Position numbers and translations under genes: made by a program
The notes under the pieces: generated by a model
The model's database searches: none
What the model saw: the letters and a program-made list of their open reading frames with translations, nothing else
What the model was told of the DNA's origin: nothing
In this document: positions 1-5,653 of the stretch, one piece after another
Layout of the letters: each line of letters begins with the position of its first letter
How positions within the stretch are numbered: the first letter of the stretch is position 1
DNA from: Thermodesulfovibrionales bacterium
GTDB taxonomy: Bacteria; Nitrospirota; Thermodesulfovibrionia; Thermodesulfovibrionales; SM23-35
Direction of reading: 5' to 3'
NCBI GenBank assembly: GCA_022013235.1
Contig: JAKLQR010000271.1
Location: 1 to 5,653 of the forward strand
DNA: 5,653 nucleotides

Positions 1-756
1 AATATCAATGGTTACCGGTGTTGTATTGATCGTCCCCGGCTCATGTTCGTACGGGGGAAGGATCTGCATCTGCTCGATGACAAACGCACCAGGTCCGAGT
101 GTTATTTCTGCAGGCCCGGGGATGGAGAGTTCATAGGAGATATTGGTTGCCTCAAGAAGATCACCAGTATTCCCGCCCGGGGTCTGGAAAACAGCCGGGA
201 ACGGCTCTCCTGCTATAATCGTTATCATCATTCCCGGCGTGAGTAAGGTACTGCCTTCCGACCCGGGATAGTTACTTGTTACCGTAAATTCTCCTTCGAC
301 ACAGATAAATGTAGTAACCTGTTTCCCGTCTATGATGCCGGTTTCGCAAAGAATGATAGTCCCCCGTGCCGCTGCAACCGCAGTGGGGGTGTGGATCTCA
401 AAATTCGTTTTTCCGACGATTGAGCGCATTTTGCCGTCGAGGAGAGTTATGATCGACTTTCCTCCCTTATCCCTGCTGTAGACATATTCTTTAATGACAG
501 CCTTTGACTTCTCGCCGAGCGTGAGAACGCTGTCGTCGGTAAAGAGCATTTTCGCCCTTGAAGCTTCAGAAGTAGATACCGTATCGTTCAGAAAAATACT
601 GTCTTTTAGACGCGCTTCCCGGAGAGTTCTCTCTCTCTCGATAGTTGCTTTGCCTCTTATTGCGACAAAGGAGCCAGCAGGATCAGCTGCCTGAGCAATG
701 CCGGATACCAGCAGGAGAATACCAAGAAATATGATTGCGAAATGTGATCTTTTCAT
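1..756 (-). CDS. Exported FecR-domain protein, 3' end outside window
   Basis: The frame is open from an ATG at 756 down to the left edge: 252 codons, no stop, C-terminus missing. Residues 1-23 form a signal peptide (MKRS, a hydrophobic core, then a cleavage site near AQA|ADPAG), so the product is exported. Residues about 29-182 read as a FecR domain (PF04773): a 'VAIRGKATIER' opening, 'LNDTVSTSEASRAKMLFTDDS', and the hallmark 'FEIHTPTAVAAARGT' at 119-133. Beyond about 185 it becomes Pro/Gly-rich with no domain I recognise. Classical FecR is a membrane-anchored anti-sigma regulator with an N-terminal cytoplasmic region. This protein has a cleavable signal instead and no FecI or FecA gene beside it, so a sigma-regulating role is unlikely. 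A periplasmic or surface binding role with the adjacent barrel protein is more plausible but is inference. The ATG directly abuts the upstream stop codon. Domain call is firm; function unknown. Confidence 0.88.
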   Translation of the reverse strand, partial: MKRSHFAIIFLGILLLVSGIAQAADPAGSFVAIRGKATIERERTLREARLKDSIFLNDTVSTSEASRAKMLFTDDSVLTLGEKSKAVIKEYVYSRDKGGKSIITLLDGKMRSIVGKTNFEIHTPTAVAAARGTIILCETGIIDGKQVTTFICVEGEFTVTSNYPGSEGSTLLTPGMMITIIAGEPFPAVFQTPGGNTGDLLEATNISYELSIPGPAEITLGPGAFVIEQMQILPPYEHEPGTINTTPVTIDI

Positions 757-2097
757 TTAAAACCTCACCGTAAAAAATAGACTTGTTATGGCACGCTCGT
801 AGTCGAAGAGGTCAACGCTCGATTTGTTTCTTGTATACAGTTGACCGAGCGATACCGAGAATCTGTCCGAGAGAACCTTGGTCAGAGAGCCCCAAACGTT
901 CTTCATGATATCTTCGCGCAACCGTGCAGCAGAAGGATATCTTTCCCTGTAGTTCTTGTCGTAATATTCACCGTACAGGTCCAGATAAAACCGGACAGGA
1001 AGATTCCACCGTATTCCCGCGAAATATTTGTTTCCGGAATAGGACCAGTACGACTCTCTGGTATTTTCGTTATCATACGCATAGCCGACCCGGATGTTGC
1101 CATAGGAAGCGATCGGGATAGTTTCTGTGACCGTTATTGCGTTGTTAAATCCACGACGACCTGAATTATTCCCGAAAAGCTCAGTGTCCATGAAATGATT
1201 TTTCCTGTAGGTATAATCAACAGTTGTTGTTAGCCCTTTCCAGAGTGAAAAAACGACTGATGGCGAAACTATATGGGAATAGCTGTAAGCGTCGCCGCCA
1301 ACAAGGGTATAATCGAAGGCATACAAGGCTTTCAGGCTTACCCACGGAGCGAGGTGAAACGCCATGGTGAATTCAGGCAGGTTGTTTGTCACGTTAAAGT
1401 CCGGGAGACTTGTATGGAGACTTTGATAAAAACTGTACCCGATTGCGCCCTCAATCTTTTCGCTCCTGAGGAAATTATATCTTCCCTTGAGAGAAAAGAC
1501 AGCCCGCCAGTCCGCTTTATCCGATATGCCTTCAGGAAGAGAGTCTCCTCCCTCCAAAATCACATTGCTGTCATATTGTCCGCCCAGAGAGATATTCAAT
1601 GCCCATGGTTTGACTGTCCCGCGCTTCTTTGTATTCTCCAGATATTCCTTTGCTTTTGAAGCGATTTCTGTATTTGGAGCGGTCTTCATTGCATTCTCGA
1701 GATAGTCCTCTGATTCCTCGAATACGCCCTTATTGTAATAGTAAATACCGAGTTCGAGGTTTGTCCGGGGATTCTGTGGATTCAGAGAAAGGGCTTTCTT
1801 CAGTACGCTTTCAGCCTCTTTTTCCCCTGACCGGCTTAAGGCTATGCCGAGATAGAGCGTGGCTTTTTCATCATCCGTCTTTATCCGCAGAGCTTCCCGC
1901 GCATTTACGGCAGCGCCTTCGTAGTCGGCATTCTCGATCTTGAGTGCCGCCCTGGTGAGCGCGCGTTCATATGCGGGATCGAGGTCCTGGGCATGCAAGG
2001 AAAAAGAGAAAAGCAGTACCGCACAACAGACAAGGATAGGAACGAAAGCAAGAGAATATTTCCGCAACGGATAAAAAAGGTTAGTTTTTTTGCTCAT
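757..2097 (-). CDS. TPR-containing outer-membrane beta-barrel protein
   Basis: 446 residues, complete. A long signal peptide covers about 1-36 (basic start, hydrophobic stretch at 16-34, cleavage near LHA|QDL). Residues about 41-157 are helical tetratricopeptide-like repeats, for example 'ADYEGAAVNAREALRI', 'EAESVLKKALSLNPQNP' and 'GVFEESEDYLENAMKTAP'. From about 165 the pattern switches to alternating polar and aromatic strands, opening with 'LGGQYDSNV' at 171-179 and ending 'SLFFTVRF', a C-terminal Phe typical of BAM-inserted barrels. The layout (periplasmic TPR, then a barrel of about 280 residues) resembles surface lipoprotein assembly modifiers (Slam, DUF560-like) and the exopolysaccharide exporters PgaA/BcsC in miniature. 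I infer an outer-membrane export or assembly role and cannot name a substrate. The ATG start is supported by AAGAGG 7 nt upstream and a consensus promoter. First gene of the leftward unit. Confidence 0.87.
   Translation of the reverse strand: MSKKTNLFYPLRKYSLAFVPILVCCAVLLFSFSLHAQDLDPAYERALTRAALKIENADYEGAAVNAREALRIKTDDEKATLYLGIALSRSGEKEAESVLKKALSLNPQNPRTNLELGIYYYNKGVFEESEDYLENAMKTAPNTEIASKAKEYLENTKKRGTVKPWALNISLGGQYDSNVILEGGDSLPEGISDKADWRAVFSLKGRYNFLRSEKIEGAIGYSFYQSLHTSLPDFNVTNNLPEFTMAFHLAPWVSLKALYAFDYTLVGGDAYSYSHIVSPSVVFSLWKGLTTTVDYTYRKNHFMDTELFGNNSGRRGFNNAITVTETIPIASYGNIRVGYAYDNENTRESYWSYSGNKYFAGIRWNLPVRFYLDLYGEYYDKNYRERYPSAARLREDIMKNVWGSLTKVLSDRFSVSLGQLYTRNKSSVDLFDYERAITSLFFTVRF
763..769 (-). 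promoter_or_regulatory. Shine-Dalgarno of the FecR-domain gene, inside the upstream gene
   Basis: On the minus strand GGTGAGG lies 6 nt before the ATG at 756, a good match and spacing. It is made from the Val-Arg codons that end the barrel protein, whose TAA (759-757) touches the ATG. This supports the chosen start and suggests translational coupling of the two genes. Confidence 0.75.
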
Positions 2098-2104
2098 ACG
2101 ATTG

Positions 2105-2110
2105 CCTCTT
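2105..2110 (-). promoter_or_regulatory. Shine-Dalgarno of the TPR/barrel gene
   Basis: Minus-strand AAGAGG is 7 nt upstream of the ATG at 2097, within an otherwise AT-rich leader. It supports that start codon. Confidence 0.7.
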
Positions 2111-2132
2111 AATCTTATTGAATTTAATTGCT

Positions 2133-2160
2133 ATTATAGCGGATCAGCCAATTATGTCAA
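2133..2160 (-). promoter_or_regulatory. Consensus sigma-70-type promoter of the leftward barrel/FecR unit
   Basis: Read on the minus strand, TTGACA (2160-2155) is followed by 16 bp and TATAAT (2138-2133). Both hexamers match the housekeeping sigma consensus exactly; the spacer is 1 bp short of the 17-bp optimum. Transcription would begin near 2126, leaving a short leader of roughly 30 nt before the ATG at 2097. Such a strong core promoter suggests fairly constitutive expression unless a repressor acts. No clear operator is visible. Confidence 0.85.
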
Positions 2161-2278
2161 GGGTTTTTTGGATTGCTTTGTTCCGCTTTCTCCCGCATTA
2201 TCGAGGTTCTGGCATAATAGTCCTGCAGGCGGTAAAATAAGAGAAAACGGCACGCAATGCCGGATATTGGGTAGACGT
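2161..2278. other. Divergent intergenic region between the two units
   Basis: I see no gene here. It contains an imperfect inverted repeat (CCGCTTTCTC at 2183-2192 against GAGAAAACGG at 2241-2250, 9 of 10 pairs) enclosing the 8-bp palindrome CCTGCAGG at 2222-2229. This could fold into a structured leader or be an operator, but the stem arms are nearly 50 nt apart, so it may be chance. It must hold the promoter for the rightward lipocalin gene. Confidence 0.35.
2173..2201 (+). promoter_or_regulatory. Possible weak promoter of the lipocalin gene
   Basis: TTGCTT (2173-2178), 17 bp, CATTAT (2196-2201) is the best-spaced hexamer pair I find upstream of the GTG at 2279. Both hexamers deviate from consensus (4 of 6 each), so this is tentative. 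CATAAT at 2213-2218 is another -10 candidate but lacks a good -35. Confidence 0.3.
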
Positions 2279-3328
2279 GTGCATGTCATAAAAAAAATAC
2301 TTTTTGTTTTTTTACTTTTCTCTTCCGCCGTTTTTGCGCAGGAGTATAAGGATATCACTCCCGGCGCCGGAGTCGAGATCCCCGGTGATTTTTATTTCAG
2401 AGACGGTTACCGCGTGCAATGGTGGTATTTTACCGGCCATCTCTTTGATGAAACGGGAAGAGAATTCGGCTACGAACTCACTTTTTTTGTCGTAAATGTA
2501 CAGAAGAGGTCCTATGCATCAGAGTTTGGAGTAAAGAAGATATATATTTCCCATTTTGCAATTTCCGATATTAAGGGAAAAAGGTTCCTTTTCAGCGATC
2601 AGGCGGATACTGATGCGTATGCCCTTGCAGGAGCAAAGAGCGATTTGCTGAAAGTATGGGCAGGAAAAAATATTCTCGAAGGCGACATGAGGGAACTGCA
2701 CATTCAGGCAGAAGACCGTGAAAAATCCCTCGACCTCTCTCTCGTACCGGCAAAGCCTCTTGTGCTTAATGGTGAGAACGGATATTCAAGAAAGTCAGCG
2801 GAATCACCGCTGAATGCGTCGCTCTATTTTTCCTGTTCCAGCCTTGAAACCCGGGGCACCATAAAAATCGGCAGAGATATATTCAGGGTGAAGGGGAAAA
2901 CCTGGTTTGACAGGGAGATATCATCGCGCGGACTGAGCGAAGATCAAAAGGGATGGGACTGGTTCGCGATCCAGCTCGATGATAACCGGGAACTTATGCT
3001 CTACCTGCTCAGGAAAAAAGACGGAACGATCGACCGCTATTCATCAGGGACCTTCGTCTATCCTGACGGACGATACCGGCCTCTCTCAAAAAACGATTTC
3101 GGAGTTGCCGTGCTGGATAATTACCGGTCGCGGAGAAGTCCGGCCCGGTACCCTTCTTTGTGGGAAATAACCGTGCCGTCCGAAAACCTGAAACTCAGGA
3201 TTATCCCTTCTCTTCAGGACCAGGAAGTCCTTGCACAGAACACAACAGGCAATTATTACTGGGAAGGAACGTGCAGTGTTGAGGGGACCGCGAAGGGGAG
3301 GGCGTATGTGGAGATGACGGGATATTGA
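2279..3328 (+). CDS. Exported AttH/CrtC-like lipocalin-fold protein
   Basis: From the GTG at 2279 this is 349 residues, near the usual length of the family. A signal peptide covers 1-20 (VIKK, hydrophobic core, VFA|QEY), so the protein is periplasmic. The CrtC/AttH family marks (PF07143 with Lipocalin_9, PF17186) appear in order: 'VQWWYFTGHL' at 46-55, 'LYFSCSSLETRGT' at 182-194, 'GKTWFDREI' at 206-214, 'GWDWFAIQLDD' at 225-235 and 'AYVEMTGY' at 342-349. These form two lipocalin-like domains. Relatives include carotenoid 1,2-hydratase CrtC, but the downstream ABC ATPase and permease point to the AttH type, thought to bind a lipid-like ligand. The frame stays open up to an ATG at 2090, but that would put 63 extra residues before the signal peptide and start inside the opposing gene, so I reject it. 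The Shine-Dalgarno before the GTG is weak; a TTG at 2267 is the alternative start. Confidence 0.85.
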   Translation: MHVIKKILFVFLLFSSAVFAQEYKDITPGAGVEIPGDFYFRDGYRVQWWYFTGHLFDETGREFGYELTFFVVNVQKRSYASEFGVKKIYISHFAISDIKGKRFLFSDQADTDAYALAGAKSDLLKVWAGKNILEGDMRELHIQAEDREKSLDLSLVPAKPLVLNGENGYSRKSAESPLNASLYFSCSSLETRGTIKIGRDIFRVKGKTWFDREISSRGLSEDQKGWDWFAIQLDDNRELMLYLLRKKDGTIDRYSSGTFVYPDGRYRPLSKNDFGVAVLDNYRSRRSPARYPSLWEITVPSENLKLRIIPSLQDQEVLAQNTTGNYYWEGTCSVEGTAKGRAYVEMTGY

Positions 3329-3344
3329 AACATTGTGATAAACG

Positions 3345-3371
3345 TTGCATAAATTTTTATCTATATATAGT
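3345..3371 (+). promoter_or_regulatory. Possible promoter for the ATPase-permease genes
   Basis: TTGCAT (3345-3350), then a 15-bp spacer and TATAGT (3366-3371), sit in the AT-rich part of the gap. The spacer is short and the match moderate. If used, the transcript would read through the hairpin repeat before the ATPase start at 3490. Tentative. Confidence 0.25.
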
Positions 3372-3390
3372 CCATGAAACTCGATATTTT

Positions 3391-3475
3391 AGCACCCTCC
3401 CCAACCCCTCCCGTCGAGGGCGGGGCATATTTACTGCCCTCTCCCTTGGTGGGAGAGGGGTAGGGTAAGGGGGCT
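3391..3475. repeat. Compound GC-rich inverted repeat, REP/MITE-like
   Basis: Two hairpins sit side by side. The left pairs CCCC.CCC (3405-3412) with GGG.GGGG (3418-3425) around a 5-nt loop, with one mismatch. The right is a perfect 9-bp stem, CCCTCTCCC (3437-3445) and GGGAGAGGG (3451-3459), around TTGGT. The outer flanks also pair: 3391-3410 matches the reverse complement of 3455-3475 at about 16 of 21 positions with one gap, so the whole block is a larger imperfect palindrome starting AGC and ending GCT. From general knowledge, C/T-rich palindromes of this style occur as dispersed intergenic repeats in several bacterial genomes. Being a repeat family here is inference, since only one copy is in view. 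There is no T-tract after either hairpin, so it is not a standard intrinsic terminator. Confidence 0.7.
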
Positions 3476-3489
3476 GTGATAAGAAGTTT

Positions 3490-4134
3490 ATGATCCAACT
3501 TGAGAATGTAGAAAAATCATATGGAACAAACAGAGTCCTTAAAGGGATTAGCCTTGCAATTGCTCAGGGAGAGTTTGTTTCCATCACCGGCAGTTCCGGA
3601 TCTGGGAAGTCCACCCTTCTTAACCTTATCGGCGGCATGGACAGGCCGGATAACGGAAAAATTCTTGTCGACGGTGCAGCCATATCCTCATATAATGATG
3701 AACAGCTCACCGTCTATAGAAGAAACCAGATAGGTTTTATATTCCAGTTCTTTAACTTGCTGCCGAATATTACGGTATTTGAGAATGTGCTCATGCCGTT
3801 GCTCCTGAACGGAAGGGATGATGAAAGCAGCATCTTTGCAATGATCGACCATGTCGGGCTTAAGGGAAAAGAGCATGCGTATCCCTATCAACTTTCCGGC
3901 GGTGAACAGCAGCGGGTTGCGATTGCGAGGGCGCTGATTCACAACCCCCGGATTATCCTTGCGGATGAGCCTACCGGAAGTCTCGACAGCGAAACAGGCA
4001 AGGCAATCATGGAACTCATAAGGAAGTTGAAGGAGGAGACAGGCAAGACCGTTATTCTGGTAACCCACGAAGCCTATATTGCGGAGTATGCACAGCGGGC
4101 ATTCCAGATAAGAGACGGGATGATTCTGCAATGA
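3490..4134 (+). CDS. ABC transporter ATP-binding protein, LolD/MacB class
   Basis: 214 residues, a complete single nucleotide-binding domain of the usual LolD/FtsE length. All ATPase motifs are intact: Walker A GSSGSGKST (34-42), Q-loop Gln86 in 'IGFIFQFFNLLP', signature LSGGEQQ (135-141), Walker B IILADE (155-160) with catalytic Glu160, D-loop SLD (164-166) and switch His193. The phrasing 'LADEPTGSLDSETG' is typical of the type VII (MacB/LolCDE/FtsEX) group, whose members use ATP to drive mechanical work in the periplasm or lipid/lipoprotein extraction rather than solute import. It acts on the cytoplasmic face with the permease encoded next, whose ATG overlaps this stop by 4 bp. With the lipocalin upstream it corresponds to the ATPase (AttE-like) of Att-type systems; this assignment rests on gene order. 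The ATG follows a modest AAGAAG with close spacing (3 nt). Confidence 0.93.
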   Translation: MIQLENVEKSYGTNRVLKGISLAIAQGEFVSITGSSGSGKSTLLNLIGGMDRPDNGKILVDGAAISSYNDEQLTVYRRNQIGFIFQFFNLLPNITVFENVLMPLLLNGRDDESSIFAMIDHVGLKGKEHAYPYQLSGGEQQRVAIARALIHNPRIILADEPTGSLDSETGKAIMELIRKLKEETGKTVILVTHEAYIAEYAQRAFQIRDGMILQ

Positions 4135-5653
4135 AGTTCCTGAAACTTGTCAGGCTTTTTGTGCTGCGAAATCTCAGGGAAGAAAAGTTTCTCACGTTCC
4201 TCTCCATCACCGGCATTGCACTCGGGATCGGACTGTTTGTCGGAGTCAAGGTGGCTTCAGACAGGGCCATCGCTTCATTTGAAGCAGACATCAGGGGTGT
4301 TCAGCCCGCAACGAACTACGAGATTTTTGATAGATCAGGGATAGAGTTTGATGAACGGGTATACCGTGATGTCCGTTCGGTGATAAACGACTGCTTCCCG
4401 TTGATCAAGACATCCGGATATGTTCCTTCTTCAGGGGATACGGTCGACCTGAACGGGATCTATACAGTAAAAGCGCTTTCCGTCCTTAAATTTGCAGCGG
4501 TTCAGAGCAAGGACTTCGAAAATTTTTACCGGGAAATCAACGGAGTGCTTATCACAGAGGAGTTTTCAGAGAAACATGCCCTGAAAAAAGGAGACACATT
4601 CATCCCGGTGCTCTATGACAGGGAATATCCGCTGAAAGTCATCGATGTCCTCCCTAGAGACAGGCTCCCCGCGAATACGGTCATCATGGACATCGGCAAT
4701 TATCAGGAATATTTCGGAAAAACGGGACTTATCACGAGGATAGATCTCGACACGGATGAAGAGTCAGCAGGGAAGATACGGGGAATGCTCCCGCAGAATC
4801 TCAGAATAGAACTGGTCGACGAAGTCATTAAGAACCAGAGAGGGCTTGTCGCCTCCTTCAGGTACAACCTTCAGTTCTTAAGTCTGATTGCGATCCTCGT
4901 TGGCATATTCCTCCTCTATAACACTATCTTCATCTCGGTCCTGAAGAGAAGAACAGAGATCGGAATCCTGCGCGGCCTCGGTACCGGGAGAAAAACGGTC
5001 ATGGCGCTTTTTATTCTCCAGGGACTGATTCTGGGGACCATAGGTTCGGTATTCGGTATCGCACTCGGACAGCTTGCTGCGTATTTTTCCGTAATTGCGG
5101 TGGGAAAAACCCTCTCGACCATGTACAGCGCCGTGTCCATAAGCGATTATTTCATCACATCCCGAGATGCATTTTTTGCGCTCTCCACAGGTTTGTTCGT
5201 CTCGGTTCTTGCCTCTGCCATTCCGGCATATGAGTCCTCGAAGATCAGACCGACCGAAAGCGCACGGGAGGGATCTTTCGAGGGGAGATACCGGAAATAT
5301 CAGAAATGGTTTGCCGCAGCCGGTCTGTTCAGTATCCTCCTGGGAACAGCGGTGGCATACATAGATTATTACGCCATGCCTTTCGCGTTTCCGGTCCTCG
5401 CATATCTGGGCATCCTCTTCCTCATCATCGGGTTTGCGTGTGCATCTCCCCTGTGCCTTACCCTCCTATTGAAGCTGATGAAAAAACCCGCGCAAAAAAT
5501 ATTCGGGATTACCGCGAACATCACCATCGGGGACATGAACGGGCATATTTACCGGTTTGCCGTTGCGCTTATGACTGTCGCGATAAGCTGCGCTCTGATT
5601 ATCGCCCTGTTCACTCTCATCTTTTCTTTCAGAAATTCATTGATGGTATGGAT
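4131..5653 (+). CDS. FtsX/MacB-family ABC permease, 3' end outside window
   Basis: Open from the ATG at 4131 to the right edge (507 codons), starting in the ATGA overlap with the ATPase stop, so translation is probably coupled. Predicted layout: TM1 about 21-42; a periplasmic domain about 43-243 (MacB-PCD-like position); TM2 about 245-270; the coupling stretch 'RRTEIGILRGLGTGRKTV' (273-290), a strong FtsX-family mark; TM3 about 290-322; TM4 about 346-366; then 'IPAYESSKIRPTESARE' (364-380), the usual FtsX domain end. TM5 (393-411) and TM6 (418-447) form a linker, and a new 'TANITIGDMNGH...' segment with a TM at about 474-499 looks like the start of a second permease half. The full protein is therefore probably a two-module permease of the YbbP or fused AttF-AttG kind. 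It should form the inner-membrane channel or extractor for the ligand handled by the lipocalin. The substrate is not readable. Confidence 0.9.
   Translation, partial: MKFLKLVRLFVLRNLREEKFLTFLSITGIALGIGLFVGVKVASDRAIASFEADIRGVQPATNYEIFDRSGIEFDERVYRDVRSVINDCFPLIKTSGYVPSSGDTVDLNGIYTVKALSVLKFAAVQSKDFENFYREINGVLITEEFSEKHALKKGDTFIPVLYDREYPLKVIDVLPRDRLPANTVIMDIGNYQEYFGKTGLITRIDLDTDEESAGKIRGMLPQNLRIELVDEVIKNQRGLVASFRYNLQFLSLIAILVGIFLLYNTIFISVLKRRTEIGILRGLGTGRKTVMALFILQGLILGTIGSVFGIALGQLAAYFSVIAVGKTLSTMYSAVSISDYFITSRDAFFALSTGLFVSVLASAIPAYESSKIRPTESAREGSFEGRYRKYQKWFAAAGLFSILLGTAVAYIDYYAMPFAFPVLAYLGILFLIIGFACASPLCLTLLLKLMKKPAQKIFGITANITIGDMNGHIYRFAVALMTVAISCALIIALFTLIFSFRNSLMVW

Larger units (their letters stand above)
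3329..3489. other. 161-bp gap between lipocalin and ATPase genes
   Basis: No gene is visible. The first 60 bp are AT-rich and include the 10-bp palindrome CTATATATAG (3361-3370). The rest is dominated by the GC-rich inverted repeat listed separately. The gap is unusual because the ATPase and permease genes overlap, yet the functionally linked lipocalin gene is held apart. Confidence 0.6.

Noticed and set aside
1..756. FecR anti-sigma regulator of an iron-uptake system
   Set aside because: It starts with a cleavable signal peptide instead of the cytoplasmic anti-sigma region, and no FecI sigma factor or TonB receptor gene is present in the window.
1273..1659. 128-codon open frame on the plus strand
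   Set aside because: It is entirely antisense to the well-supported TPR/barrel gene and has no domain character.
2090..2278. 63-codon N-terminal extension of the lipocalin gene from an ATG at 2090
   Set aside because: It overlaps the start of the opposing barrel gene and its consensus promoter, and would bury the signal peptide inside the protein; the segment has no recognisable similarity.
2279..3328. Carotenoid 1,2-hydratase (CrtC)
   Set aside because: Same superfamily, but no carotenoid gene is nearby, and the signal peptide and adjacent ABC transporter favour the AttH-like type. Not excluded by sequence alone.
3391..3475. Rho-independent terminator after the lipocalin gene
   Set aside because: The stems are strong but neither hairpin is followed by a T-tract on either strand; the block reads better as a palindromic repeat.
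3688..4131. 147-codon open frame on the minus strand
   Set aside because: Antisense shadow of the ABC ATPase, whose motifs are all intact.

Overview
The window looks like chromosomal DNA of moderate GC content from a diderm (Gram-negative) bacterium. It encodes an outer-membrane beta-barrel protein ending in Phe, two further exported proteins with Sec signal peptides, and a LolD/MacB-type ABC transporter. A deep-branching lineage such as Nitrospirota or Desulfobacterota would fit, given the TPR-barrel/FecR pair and the GC-rich 'CCCTCTCCC' type dispersed hairpin repeat. That taxonomic guess is inference and weak. No tRNA, rRNA, CRISPR, transposase or phage gene was seen.

There are two divergent transcription units around an intergenic region at about 2098-2278. 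The leftward unit (2097 down to 1, running off the left edge) has a consensus sigma-70-type promoter (TTGACA, 16 bp, TATAAT). It encodes an exported TPR plus outer-membrane beta-barrel protein (757-2097), followed with zero spacing by an exported FecR-domain protein (1-756, 3' end outside the window). The stop codon TAA directly abuts the next ATG, and the Shine-Dalgarno of the second gene lies in the last codons of the first, so the two are probably translationally coupled and act together in the periplasm and outer membrane.

The rightward unit starts with an exported AttH/CrtC-like lipocalin-fold protein (about 2279-3328). A 161-bp gap follows, holding a compound GC-rich inverted repeat (about 3391-3475). 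Then come a LolD/MacB-class ABC ATPase (3490-4134) and an FtsX/MacB-like permease (4131 to the right edge, truncated by the window) that overlaps the ATPase by 4 bp (ATGA). Lipocalin, ATPase and permease together match the known AttEFGH-like arrangement. The best model is an inner-membrane ABC machine that hands a hydrophobic ligand, perhaps a lipid or lipid-modified molecule, to a periplasmic lipocalin-like protein. The ligand cannot be read from the sequence.

Nothing here is clearly a brand-new system. The points most worth checking are the uncharacterised barrel/FecR pair, the ligand of the lipocalin/ABC cluster, and the hairpin repeat inserted between its first two genes.
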